Part shown: piece by piece, positions 25,344 to 33,751 of the stretch
Position numbering within the stretch: position 1 is the first letter of the stretch
Layout: every line of letters starts with the position of its first letter
Assembly: GCA_016840485.1 (NCBI GenBank)
Contig: JAEOSG010000012.1
Span: forward strand, 1 to 34,066
DNA: 34,066 bases
Origin: Candidatus Baldrarchaeota archaeon
GTDB taxonomy: Archaea; Asgardarchaeota; Baldrarchaeia; Baldrarchaeales; DXJG01
Direction of reading: 5' to 3'
Notes under the pieces: model-generated
What the model was told of the DNA's origin: nothing
The model's input: only the letters and a program-made list of their open reading frames with translations
The model's database searches: none
Program-made: the position numbers and the translations under genes

Positions 25344-26066
25344 CTATTTGTTTTGTTTTCTCTGTTTTAGTCTTTTTATTAGGGTTACTGTTCTTCGAAG
25401 AACACCTATTAATGTATGAGCCTCCCTACCGGATATGAAAGCCCTACCAACAATGTTTCGAAAAACTCTAAAAGCTATTTGAAGCTTCTCTGATGGATAT
25501 TCGATTTCCTCTAACAATTTGCCAAATACTTCTAATATTTTGTCTTTTTCGACTTTAGTAGCGCAGCGAAACCTTTCAGTCATGGGTTTTCCAAGTATTT
25601 TAAACAATTCATAAAATATGATAGCGGCAGCATGTGTAATGTTAAGGGTGGGATATTCTGGATTTGCTGGTATGGTCAACACTACGTCGCATTTATTTAA
25701 CTCTTCGTTAGTAAGACCGCTACTTTCTCTACCAAAAACTATAGCTATTTTTCCCTCCCTCTCCCTCAATATAGATAGTTGATCGGGAAATATGGGGGTT
25801 CTTAGTACATTATAATTCCACCCTAATCTTGCTGTGGTACCGATTACGAAATCCACATCTTCTATAGCTTTATCAAAGGATTCTAAAACTCTGGCTGATT
25901 TTAAGACATCTTGTGCATGCATAGCCGATTTAAAAGCTTCGACTCCAATCTTTGCCTTAGGAGATGCCAAGATAAGCTTGTATAAACCAAAATTCTTCAT
26001 CACCCTAGCCAAGGAACCTATATTTCCTTCATTTTCAGCGCCAAGGAAAATTACAATAACTTCCAT
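25344..26066 (-). CDS. TrmJ-like SPOUT RNA methyltransferase
   Basis: 240 residues from ATG 26066 (in-frame GTG 26075 is possible but overlaps the GTGAG site). SPOUT motifs are in order: N-terminal LGAENEGNIGSLARVMKNFG, central VFGRESSGLTNEEL and C-terminal IPANPEYPTLNITHAAAI, which form the knotted SAM pocket. The family (COG0565) includes TrmJ, which methylates the ribose of C32 in archaeal tRNA. The last 70 residues are helical and basic. It begins 12 bases after the DRG-type GTPase stop, so the two form one transcript. Confidence 0.88.
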   Translation of the reverse strand: MEVIVIFLGAENEGNIGSLARVMKNFGLYKLILASPKAKIGVEAFKSAMHAQDVLKSARVLESFDKAIEDVDFVIGTTARLGWNYNVLRTPIFPDQLSILREREGKIAIVFGRESSGLTNEELNKCDVVLTIPANPEYPTLNITHAAAIIFYELFKILGKPMTERFRCATKVEKDKILEVFGKLLEEIEYPSEKLQIAFRVFRNIVGRAFISGREAHTLIGVLRRTVTLIKRLKQRKQNK

Positions 26067-26078
26067 TGTTCTCACATG

Positions 26079-27245
26079 TTAAGAAGTGTAAATCTGAATA
26101 ATATCTAGATCCTGAAGTTCAAAATCTAATCCAACCTTTAAAACTTCAACTTTCTCAGATTTCCTCCAAACACGAGCAAATTTAAAGTCTTTAATAAACC
26201 TTCTATGTATTCTCTTGGCAACATCAGCTACCGTTGCTGGCTTCTTTAGAATTATTGGTTTTTCACTTACCCCTTGTGCGGGGTCTCTCGTATAAACTCT
26301 CACAACATCTAACATCTCAAAAAATGTCCTCTTTAATGCTTCAATTCCTTTCTGCTTTTTTGAAGATACTGGGACGACTTTAAACACACTTCCAAATTCC
26401 TCAACTAACTTTTCAAAATTACTACTGGTTCCAGGCAAATCCCCCTTAGTTGCTACAATTAAAGCAGGCTTATATGTAATACTCCCCTCAAGAACTGTGG
26501 TAAAATCTTCGAGATTCACAGGCCCAAATATTTTAACTATGGCATTATAGATGCCGTGATCGCGAAGTAAACTTACTACGTCTCCCACACTACAGTCTCT
26601 TAAATAACTGCTACCTATAACGTTTATTCCTCCCCCAGGAGTCTTTTCTACCTCAACTGGAGGAGGCCTCATATTAAGGTAAATTTTTCCATTCTTTAAC
26701 TCCTCTATTAAGGTCCTCATTTGATGTTTTATATCTGCTGTTAAATCGATCACAAGAGCCACAACATCCGCATTTCTAATAACACTAAGTATTTGTGACC
26801 CAAGCCTACTTCCACGACTTGCGCCTTCGAAAAGAGCAGGAACTTCTACGATTTGAATGGGTACATCCTCGTAGTATGTAACACCGGGTTCTGGCAGCTT
26901 TGTCGTAAAAGGATAATCACCAACCTCCACGCTTTTTCCAGTTAAAACATTAAGTAGCTCACTTTTCCCTACACATGTCAAACCGACAAGAACTATCTGC
27001 CCAGCACCTTCCTTTTTAACATGAAAAGATACTCCACCTACACCACTTCGTTTAGAACTTGACTCTAACTCTGCTTTTAATTTAGCTAGTTTTCTTTTAA
27101 GCTGCATTAACAATTTTTCTGTACCTTTATGCTTAGGAATAGCAGCGATATATTCCTCAAGGGCCCTTATTTTCTCTGTTAGCGTCTTTGCCTCCTGATA
27201 CTTTCTTTGTTTTGCCAACGCTTCCGGGGGAAGGTTCGCGGGCAA
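26079..27245 (-). CDS. DRG/Obg-like GTPase with TGS domain
   Basis: 388 residues. An N-terminal helical region (IPKHKGTEKLLMQLKRKLAKL) is followed by the G domain: G1 GLTCVGKS (88-95), G2 region YPFTT, a G3 region reading EVPALFEGASRG where DxxG is expected, and G4 ATKGD. An inserted helical region separates G3 and G4, and a C-terminal TGS domain (about 315-388) ends DLDIIQIYTS. The DRG family acts on ribosomes. The start is TTG 27245, 8 bases after AGGAGG. It lies between HemK2 and the SPOUT gene on one strand. The missing Asp in G3 may alter GTP hydrolysis. Confidence 0.88.
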   Translation of the reverse strand: MPANLPPEALAKQRKYQEAKTLTEKIRALEEYIAAIPKHKGTEKLLMQLKRKLAKLKAELESSSKRSGVGGVSFHVKKEGAGQIVLVGLTCVGKSELLNVLTGKSVEVGDYPFTTKLPEPGVTYYEDVPIQIVEVPALFEGASRGSRLGSQILSVIRNADVVALVIDLTADIKHQMRTLIEELKNGKIYLNMRPPPVEVEKTPGGGINVIGSSYLRDCSVGDVVSLLRDHGIYNAIVKIFGPVNLEDFTTVLEGSITYKPALIVATKGDLPGTSSNFEKLVEEFGSVFKVVPVSSKKQKGIEALKRTFFEMLDVVRVYTRDPAQGVSEKPIILKKPATVADVAKRIHRRFIKDFKFARVWRKSEKVEVLKVGLDFELQDLDIIQIYTS

Positions 27246-27257
27246 AATACAAACCTC

Positions 27258-27869
27258 CTATCTCCACGCTGTGAGAACATAAAGTTCTTCGAAAAACGGT
27301 AATTTTCTAGTTGCAGTTACCTCTACCGAAAATCCTTTTTCTTCAAGTTTTTTTATTGTTAGTTGCGGATTTGAAAGATTTGATTGTACAAGCTGAAGTC
27401 TTCCTCTGCGTTTTAAATAATTATCGAATTCCTCTAAAAACTTATCTATAACTTTTCTACCTCTCTTCCCACCGTTCCATGCCTTAGAAAGCCAGTTGTT
27501 GATATCATAAGGGGATTTGGGTAAATAAGGCGGATTAAAAATAATTAAATCAAAGATTTTTTGGGTTCTTAACGGCTGAAATAAGTCCCCTAAAATAATG
27601 TTAACATTTTTGGTTAAGCCATTAATTTTCACGTTATATTTTGCACATTTAACGGCGATTGGGGAAATATCGGTAGTCACGACCATTTTTGCCTTCTTTG
27701 CTGCAATGATTCCTAGAATTCCACATCCCGTTCCGAGGTCAAGTACGAGGCTTCTTTCCTCTACATATAAATTATCGGCGAGAAGATAGGTGTCCTCTGC
27801 GGGTTCGTATACACCGTCAAAAATCTCAAACCTATATTCTCCGTAAAAAGCCATCTTACTACTCTTCAT
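27258..27869 (-). CDS. HemK2/Mtq2-type protein glutamine methyltransferase
   Basis: 203 residues. Motifs are YEPAEDTYLLADNL, SAM loop DLGTGCGILGIIAAKK (44-59) and the catalytic NPPYLP (112-117). This is the short HemK form without the PrmC N-terminal domain. Such archaeal and eukaryotic enzymes methylate the Gln of the GGQ motif in release factor aRF1/eRF1. The ATG overlaps the KsgA stop (ATGA) with GGTGA upstream, so it is translationally coupled to the ksgA gene. Confidence 0.88.
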   Translation of the reverse strand: MKSSKMAFYGEYRFEIFDGVYEPAEDTYLLADNLYVEERSLVLDLGTGCGILGIIAAKKAKMVVTTDISPIAVKCAKYNVKINGLTKNVNIILGDLFQPLRTQKIFDLIIFNPPYLPKSPYDINNWLSKAWNGGKRGRKVIDKFLEEFDNYLKRRGRLQLVQSNLSNPQLTIKKLEEKGFSVEVTATRKLPFFEELYVLTAWR

Positions 27870-28720
27870 TTAAATGCTTCACCAACCTCCGAATATATAA
27901 CGTTTGCAATATCCACGAATTCAGCTGGACTCAAAGTATATATCCTTTTTTGGGGACTTATATTCCTTTTTTCGAGAATATCTATAATTCTCTTCACTTC
28001 TTCCTTTTTTAGCCTTTTCCTAGAGAAAAGATGAGCTAAAGCTTTCTTCAACATTTTATTTCTATAGGAAAATAGGTCTCTGACTACATGTAGAAAAAAT
28101 TCTTCATTGACTACTCTAAGTAACTTTGTTTTTGGTTTTAGAAGCACTATTGCAGAGTCCACCTTCGGTTTTGGATAAAAAGCAGTTTTTGAGACTTTTT
28201 CAAGAATCTGTACCTCTGCTTTATAGTAAACTGCCACAGTAAGCCTACCGTAATCCTTTGTACCCGGTTGTGCTGTCAACCGTTTCGCTACATCTAACTG
28301 GTACATAAGGACGGCCAACCGGAAAGGGGCGCCTAAAATTTTGAAGGTTACAGGTGTTGCTATTGAATAAGGAAGATTCGAAACTATTTTATTAAAATCC
28401 GACGGGAAAGACATCTTTAAAACATCTTCACATATTATCTCAACGCTTTTAGCTGTTGAAAACCTATCATTCAAAACTTTACATAGCTTTGGATCAACTT
28501 CTATTGCGTAAACTTTCTTTGCGTGTTCAGCCAATTTACTAGTTAGTGTTCCAAGGCCTGCGCCAATTTCTAAAATGACGTCATTGCGATCTACATTAGC
28601 GTATCCAATAATTCGCTCAACGATATTATTATTTATAATAAAATTTTGTCCTAGGTCCTTTTTCGGTTTTATATCATATTTCTTTAATAAAATGAGAGTT
28701 TCTCTAAGTAGATGGGTCAT
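27866..28720 (-). CDS. ksgA: 16S rRNA dimethyladenosine transferase
   Basis: 284 residues. It dimethylates two adjacent adenosines near the 3' end of 16S rRNA during small-subunit maturation. Visible are the start KYDIKPKKDLGQNFI, SAM motif EIGAGLGTLTSKLAEHA, IEVDPKLC, catalytic NLPYSIATP and the C-terminal helical recognition part with YRNKMLKKAL. The start overlaps the DUF655 stop (ATGA), and the stop overlaps the HemK start, so the three are coupled. Confidence 0.95.
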   Translation of the reverse strand: MTHLLRETLILLKKYDIKPKKDLGQNFIINNNIVERIIGYANVDRNDVILEIGAGLGTLTSKLAEHAKKVYAIEVDPKLCKVLNDRFSTAKSVEIICEDVLKMSFPSDFNKIVSNLPYSIATPVTFKILGAPFRLAVLMYQLDVAKRLTAQPGTKDYGRLTVAVYYKAEVQILEKVSKTAFYPKPKVDSAIVLLKPKTKLLRVVNEEFFLHVVRDLFSYRNKMLKKALAHLFSRKRLKKEEVKRIIDILEKRNISPQKRIYTLSPAEFVDIANVIYSEVGEAFK

Positions 28721-29310
28721 TTTTGTACGGTCCGTTGTTGAGGTTTAAATGGACGAACAAAAAGATAATACTTGTCTTCGCCTTCTAATTCAATTAATAT
28801 TCGCTTAACTATGGCTTTTACCGGGTCTGGCATTTTTACACGAGACGTTAAATCTTTAAAACTTTCAAAAGGTTTCTTTTTTCTTTCTTCAAGAATCTCC
28901 CACATAATTTTTTTACCTATACCAGGTAAAAGTTCCAATTGGTGCATTCTCATTGTTATCGGTTGAGCTTTATTGAAAAAGTTGACAAAGAAAGGTTCTC
29001 TTTCTTTAATAATTTTCTCCAAAACATAGGGTAATTCTGCTTTAGCTGCGGCAGTAAGATCATTATATGTTATTCTTCTCTTAACGTGATCAATTTTATC
29101 TCTAAAACCCTTACCTATATACACTCTTTCATGAAGAGCTATATCCACATTTCTCTTTGGAACCAATTCTAATAGAGTGAAAAAATCCTCTCCTATTGCT
29201 AAAACTATCGGCTCCCTACTATACGTTGGTCTACGATAGTCTGGTCTACCTTGCGGTAAATAATCCAATACATACGCATATTCCTCAAACTTTTTCTTGG
29301 GAGCGTACAT
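28717..29310 (-). CDS. DUF655 helix-hairpin-helix RNA-binding protein
   Basis: 197 residues. The N-terminal part (EYAYVLDYLPQGRP...) is a small beta domain, and residues about 130-175 contain a helix-hairpin-helix (LELLPGIGKKIMWEILEERKKKPFESF), which binds nucleic acid. This is COG1491, nearly always next to rpoF, L21e and ksgA in archaea, hinting at a role in ribosome or rRNA metabolism that has not been defined. The start ATG 29310 is 15 bases after the RpoF stop. There is a weak GAGAGTTGG site upstream. Confidence 0.9.
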   Translation of the reverse strand: MYAPKKKFEEYAYVLDYLPQGRPDYRRPTYSREPIVLAIGEDFFTLLELVPKRNVDIALHERVYIGKGFRDKIDHVKRRITYNDLTAAAKAELPYVLEKIIKEREPFFVNFFNKAQPITMRMHQLELLPGIGKKIMWEILEERKKKPFESFKDLTSRVKMPDPVKAIVKRILIELEGEDKYYLFVRPFKPQQRTVQK

Positions 29311-29325
29311 TCCAACTCTCTCAAA

Positions 29326-29658
29326 TTACTTTTTGTATTTTTTAATTACTTCCATCATTCTTTTAAGTTCATCTGAAGTAAAAGTTTTAGACTCAGTAGT
29401 TAATAAGACCCTGAGTTCATGAACAGTATCTGGTAGTATATTGGCTATTTGTACAGCTGTTTCCGTTTTCAAACCAAATGCGGATGTTAACTCATTTACT
29501 AATTGTCTTGCCGCTTCAGCTGGCAGCTTCGAGAATTTAGAAACATAGTCTAAAGTTATTCTCTGCATATAGTTTAATTCTTCCCTTGACCTCTCTTCAA
29601 GCAATTGTCGTACTTCAGGTAGTGTCAAAAGAACTTCTTTAATAATTTTTTTTGGCAA
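29326..29658 (-). CDS. rpoF: RNA polymerase subunit F (Rpb4)
   Basis: 110 residues. It is the archaeal Rpb4 that pairs with RpoE (Rpb7) to form the polymerase stalk, which guides RNA and helps initiation. The C-terminal HRDC-like helices (AVQIANILPDTVHELRVLLTTE, FTSDELKRMMEVIKKY) are characteristic. The frame opens at GTG 29667, but that codon lies inside a GAGGTGA ribosome site. TTG 29658, 5 bases after it, is therefore the likely start (MPKKIIKEVLL). The gene is closely downstream of L21e in the same transcript. Confidence 0.9.
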   Translation of the reverse strand: MPKKIIKEVLLTLPEVRQLLEERSREELNYMQRITLDYVSKFSKLPAEAARQLVNELTSAFGLKTETAVQIANILPDTVHELRVLLTTESKTFTSDELKRMMEVIKKYKK

Positions 29659-29669
29659 ATGCTTCACCT

Positions 29670-29957
29670 CTATGCTGGTGAAAGATGTTCAGAACGAGCA
29701 AATATTATTTTCTCAGCGTCTCCATCCCGAACAGATATTATATATGCTCGACCACGTTTTCCTATAATAACACCTGTTTTACCGTGAAATCTAGGGTGTG
29801 GTTGTCCTTTGTGAACACTAGGTTCAATTATTATGTGCACTCTATCTCCTATCTTATATTCTCTAAGCAATTTACCGATAGGAGGAAGTCCTCTTCTTCT
29901 GGGGTGCTTTCTTAATAGTTTCCTAGTTCTACTTCTAAATCCCTTTGATTTCCTCAT
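29670..29957 (-). CDS. rpl21e: Ribosomal protein L21e
   Basis: 95 residues. The opening RKSKGFRSRTRKLLRKHPRRRGLPPIGKLL is a basic rRNA-binding tail, followed by an SH3-like barrel with HIIIEPSVHKGQPHPRFHGKTG and VIIGKRGRAYII, the signature of L21e. It is a large-subunit protein. GAGAGGCG precedes ATG 29957. It is the first gene of the leftward L21e-rpoF-DUF655-ksgA-hemK2 run. Confidence 0.97.
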   Translation of the reverse strand: MRKSKGFRSRTRKLLRKHPRRRGLPPIGKLLREYKIGDRVHIIIEPSVHKGQPHPRFHGKTGVIIGKRGRAYIISVRDGDAEKIIFARSEHLSPA

Positions 29958-30056
29958 GGTAAGCGCCTCTCAATCATTAAATTATTTAACCCTATTTACC
30001 ACTAAGCAATGTCATAGTGAAAGCAGTTGTGCAAAATAAAAGGTTTTCGAATAGCA

Positions 30057-31370
30057 TCACGCTGGAGTTTCTACATCAAGTACATCCAACTCGATGCATC
30101 TGGCTTTAGTATCTAGAATTTCGGAAACACTTGGAGTGGTTCGTCCTTCATCACCCGAGACGAGCTCTTTTACATATAAACCGCCTTGACATTTAACAAT
30201 CATCTCAAAATGATGGTCATCGAGTTTTTTAGTCTTTACGTCATAAACAGCCTTTATACGAACTTTGTCAGCCCTTCTATAAGCAACACGTAGAGGGGTT
30301 CTCTGCCTAACAGTTATACCAGTAAGCATTTGTTCTAATTTTTTAAGTTCTTCTTCAGATATTGGCTTCTCAGTTTCCACCAAAACCCTATATACTTTAG
30401 CTGCTATCTGAGATAGAGCTTTCAGTTTCCTAACATCCTCTCTACTTGCCCACCTTAAATCTCTTACCTCGACCTTCCCTTGAGCATAGCTATTCACGTA
30501 CTTCTCTAGATCTTTTAGCGATATAAAACGTTTTGAAGGAGTTTTTATCTCAACAATAAAAGGCCTGCCATTGCCTAGCATTCTAGCATCCAAATCTTCT
30601 CTTCCAGCTCCATGGAAAACGGCTTCTTCTCCTTTAATAACTTCAAGCATTGGTGTTATTATTAATTCTTCTACCGATTCTTTATGTCTCTTCCCGGTCC
30701 AACCACATTCTTCACAACCTCTTCCGCCACATTTTTTGCATGTCCATGTTGTTTGCGGTATTCCGCGGATAAGTTTTCTATAACGCCCGTAAATGAAAAT
30801 AGGGTTCACCTTGACATCTATTTTATGCGAGAAGTCCTTAAGTATACGAATTAATATTACTATGTCGGGTTTTTCAAAATCTACCCTTTTTCCAAGTTTT
30901 TCCTGTAGCTTTTTTCCAATCTCTCTGTTTAACTCTCTTTTTATGGATTCTCCGTAAGATAAACCGACATTAGCTCTTAATTCATCTTCTTTTTCTAAAA
31001 TGGCCACGTCTACATGTGATCCAACTAGAAAGGTGTTGAATTCATATTTCTCCACTTCTTTAACTACGTCATCTATAATGGTATCTATTCTTTGAAAAAT
31101 ACCACCACAAAAATAGCATTTCCAGTCTGCTTCATTAACAATTTCTTTTCCCTTTTTCCTAAGTAAATCCTTTGCCATGGAAAAGTTGCCATTTACAGCT
31201 AATATTTTTAAAATTTCATATCCTTGTACATATTCTTCTTCTAAAAGTCTGTGAGCTTCTAAAGTTAAAAGAACTTTAATGGAAAACCCCCTTGTAAAAT
31301 TATCAGTTGAAGTACCTAACAAAGCAAAGCTACGGCCTAGGCAATGATTACAAACAGGGTGTTTTTTCAA
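30057..31370 (-). CDS. pus10: tRNA pseudouridine synthase Pus10
   Basis: 437 residues as read from TTG 31370. N-terminal zinc Cys7/Cys10 (CNHCLGR) and Cys85/Cys88 (CYFCG) belong to the THUMP-containing domain, with a further CKKCGGRGCEEC at about 215. The catalytic domain has GREDLDARMLGNGRPF with the catalytic Asp. Pus10 makes pseudouridine 54 and 55 in archaeal tRNA. There is no ATG or GTG between the upstream stop and the conserved start region. TTG 31370 has no ribosome-binding site, while an in-frame ATA at 31406 lies 8 bases after GGAGG and would add 12 residues (starting IESDVLDKALNI) that look family-like. Confidence 0.93.
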   Translation of the reverse strand: MKKHPVCNHCLGRSFALLGTSTDNFTRGFSIKVLLTLEAHRLLEEEYVQGYEILKILAVNGNFSMAKDLLRKKGKEIVNEADWKCYFCGGIFQRIDTIIDDVVKEVEKYEFNTFLVGSHVDVAILEKEDELRANVGLSYGESIKRELNREIGKKLQEKLGKRVDFEKPDIVILIRILKDFSHKIDVKVNPIFIYGRYRKLIRGIPQTTWTCKKCGGRGCEECGWTGKRHKESVEELIITPMLEVIKGEEAVFHGAGREDLDARMLGNGRPFIVEIKTPSKRFISLKDLEKYVNSYAQGKVEVRDLRWASREDVRKLKALSQIAAKVYRVLVETEKPISEEELKKLEQMLTGITVRQRTPLRVAYRRADKVRIKAVYDVKTKKLDDHHFEMIVKCQGGLYVKELVSGDEGRTTPSVSEILDTKARCIELDVLDVETPA

Positions 31371-31425
31371 GATATTCAGTGCCTTATCTAAAACATCGCT
31401 TTCTATCGCTCTGCCCTCCGCACAA

Positions 31426-32769
31426 TTATTTCCTTCTTAAAGTGTCGACACCAGGAAATTTATGTATTCTAGGCACTCTGCGTCTAATCATTTGTTTAAA
31501 AACCTTCTTAAACATAAAGTATTGATCAACAAGTTCTTTAACGTCCCTAGTGGTGGTTCCCGAACCTCTAGCAATTCTAACCATACGCGACCGATTAATT
31601 ATCTTCGGGTTTTCTAACTCTTCGCGAGTCATAGATTGTAAAATAACCTTCCATTTATCTAACTTCTCTTCAGCAACCTCTTTCACTTCATCCGGCAACT
31701 TGTAACCTAAACCTAAAAACTCCCAAATTTTCTTAAGAGGCCCCATCTTCCTAACGGACTCAAGCTGATAATACATATCTTTTAACGTGAATTTTCCAGT
31801 CATAAAACTTTTAACCACATCTCTCTCTGGAACTATTTTAGCTTCACGAATCTTCTCCAACAGCCCTCTAATATCTCCCATACCAAGTAGTCTACCAACA
31901 AAGCGAGGAGGATCAAACAACTCTATATCATCCAATTTTTCCCCGGTACCAATAAATTTTATAGGTGCTCCTGTTTCAGCAACTGCTGAAAGAGCACCTC
32001 CACCTCGTGCTGAACTATCCAACTTAGTTACAAAAATAGAACCAATGGGCGTTGCTTCGTGGAATGCTCTAGCTTGAGAAGCAGCTTGCTGACCAATGGT
32101 TCCATCAATTACAAGAATGATCTCATCAGGCTTTATTGCTTCAGCTAAACTTTTCATTTCCTTCATTAATCCTTCCTCTTCTTTATGTCTACCAGCAGTA
32201 TCTACAATCACAACTTCGTATTTTTCGGCTGAAAACCTTTTAATACCGTTTTTAGCGATTTTTACAGGATTTTTGCCTTTTGGTTCTCCATATATTGGAA
32301 CACCTATTTGTTGAGCCAGCTGTGAAAGTTGTTCAAAGGCTCCAGGTCTAAAGGTATCTGCACATACTAGTGCAACTTTTAATCCCTTCTTTTGAAAGTA
32401 CCTAGCAAGTTTAGCAGCAGAAGTTGTTTTTCCACTACCCTGAATGCCTACAAGCATGATTACATTTGTCTTTCCAGGGGTAATTCGTGGTGGAGTAGGC
32501 GTTTTACCTAAGAATTTAGTTAACTCGTCATAAACAATTTGCACGATATACTCTCTTCTTGAGATTCCAGGGGGAACTTCTTCAGATAATGCTCGTCTTT
32601 CAATATTTTTAGACAGTTTTAAAACCAATTCAACATTAACATCGGCTTGTAAAAGGGATCTCTGAATATCCCTTATTAACTCTTTAACAACTTTTTCATC
32701 TACAAGTGGCGCTCTTAACAACTTTCTTAAAGCTTCATGCAAAGACCTTCCTAAATTCTCAAGAACCAA
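31426..32769 (-). CDS. srp54: Signal recognition particle GTPase SRP54
   Basis: 447 residues from TTG 32769, giving MVLENLGRSLHEALRKLLRAP, the family's N-terminus and normal length. The open frame continues to 32898, but the upstream part is not SRP-like. The N domain is followed by the G domain: GIQGSGKTTSAAKLA (G1), DTFRPGAFEQL, DTAGRHKEE (G3) and TKLD (G4). The Met-rich M domain is at the C-terminus (SMTREELENPKIINRSRMVRIARGSG). It binds 7S RNA and the signal sequences of secreted proteins at the ribosome. AAGGGG precedes the TTG. The gene ends just before pus10. Confidence 0.96.
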   Translation of the reverse strand: MVLENLGRSLHEALRKLLRAPLVDEKVVKELIRDIQRSLLQADVNVELVLKLSKNIERRALSEEVPPGISRREYIVQIVYDELTKFLGKTPTPPRITPGKTNVIMLVGIQGSGKTTSAAKLARYFQKKGLKVALVCADTFRPGAFEQLSQLAQQIGVPIYGEPKGKNPVKIAKNGIKRFSAEKYEVVIVDTAGRHKEEEGLMKEMKSLAEAIKPDEIILVIDGTIGQQAASQARAFHEATPIGSIFVTKLDSSARGGGALSAVAETGAPIKFIGTGEKLDDIELFDPPRFVGRLLGMGDIRGLLEKIREAKIVPERDVVKSFMTGKFTLKDMYYQLESVRKMGPLKKIWEFLGLGYKLPDEVKEVAEEKLDKWKVILQSMTREELENPKIINRSRMVRIARGSGTTTRDVKELVDQYFMFKKVFKQMIRRRVPRIHKFPGVDTLRRK

Positions 32770-32977
32770 GATGCCAACCCCTTTTAAGGAAGTAAAACCA
32801 TACATTTGAAGTTCAATGCTAAATAAAAACATTTCTTTATGGTAAGGATAAATCGAATAGTAAGAATATTCATCAACTACAGCCATATGTCCATACACTA
32901 TTAAAAATTGAGGTAAAGTTTTAAGCCTTAAAAACTAAGAATAAAATAGTGAAATATCAATCTAAATGGTGTAAAAT

Positions 32978-33736
32978 ATGGAGGGAAAAAACGTAATAGA
33001 TATTATACAGAAAAAAACAATAAACGCTGAAAACTCTAAGATTATACTTGGATTTCCAGAAGTTGGTCTAGTTGGAACAATCGCAAGTATGTTTTTGGTA
33101 GAAACCTTGAAAATGGAAGAGGTAGGATATTTTCGCTCCCCGCTTTTTCCACCGTTAATAATCCTCCACAAAGGAAAACCATCTTTCCCAGTTAGAATCT
33201 ATAGTCACGATAAAATATTTCTGATTCTATCCGAAATACCCATTCCACCTGCAGCTATGTTTCCACTTTCAGCCAAAATAGTTAATTGGGCTAAGGAAAA
33301 CAAAGCTGACATAATCCTAATGATAGGCGGCCTACCTGTACCGAACAGAATGGACCTCGAAACTCCAGAAGTCTTCGCGGCTGTTTGCGGTGAAAAAGCG
33401 GAAAAAATAGTTGAACAACTTCAAATTAAGAAATTAGAAGAGGGAATGATGGTAGGTCCCTATGCAGCGATATTTATGGAATGTTACAACAGTGACGTAA
33501 ACGCTTTGCTTCTATCTGCCCAAGCTTTTGCCCGTTATCCAGATCCAGGAGCCGCTGCATCTGTAGTAACAATATTATCAAAAATATTAGATGTAGACCT
33601 AGATATTAAGCCTCTCTTAGAAAGAGCGGAGGAACTTAGAATAAGGTTAAGAGACCTCATGAGAACAACTTCACAAACAATGGCTCGAATGGGTAAATCG
33701 CAGGAACACGGTATTCCACCAATGATGTATGTTTAA
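32978..33736 (+). CDS. PAC2-family (proteasome-assembly-chaperone-like) protein
   Basis: 252 residues of the PAC2 fold (COG1938/COG2047). Visible are the start SKIILGFPEVGLVGTIASMFLVETLKMEEVG, the middle HDKIFLILSEIPIPPAAMFPL and ILMIGGLPVPNR, and the alanine-rich LLSAQAFARYPDPGAAASVVTILSKIL near the C-terminus. Eukaryotic PAC2 chaperones assemble the 20S proteasome core. The archaeal homologues form trimers, and their client is not settled. It diverges from srp54 with an AT-rich gap, and ATG 32978 may be leaderless. It is followed by an Hsp20 gene 15 bases on, fitting a protein quality-control pair. Confidence 0.88.
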   Translation: MEGKNVIDIIQKKTINAENSKIILGFPEVGLVGTIASMFLVETLKMEEVGYFRSPLFPPLIILHKGKPSFPVRIYSHDKIFLILSEIPIPPAAMFPLSAKIVNWAKENKADIILMIGGLPVPNRMDLETPEVFAAVCGEKAEKIVEQLQIKKLEEGMMVGPYAAIFMECYNSDVNALLLSAQAFARYPDPGAAASVVTILSKILDVDLDIKPLLERAEELRIRLRDLMRTTSQTMARMGKSQEHGIPPMMYV

Positions 33737-33751
33737 CCAGGGGTGAGTAAA

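Noticed and set aside
32770-32898. N-terminal 43-residue extension of SRP54
   Set aside because: It is rich in Tyr, Met and Phe with no family match. The TTG at 32769 with AAGGGG gives the standard N-terminus.
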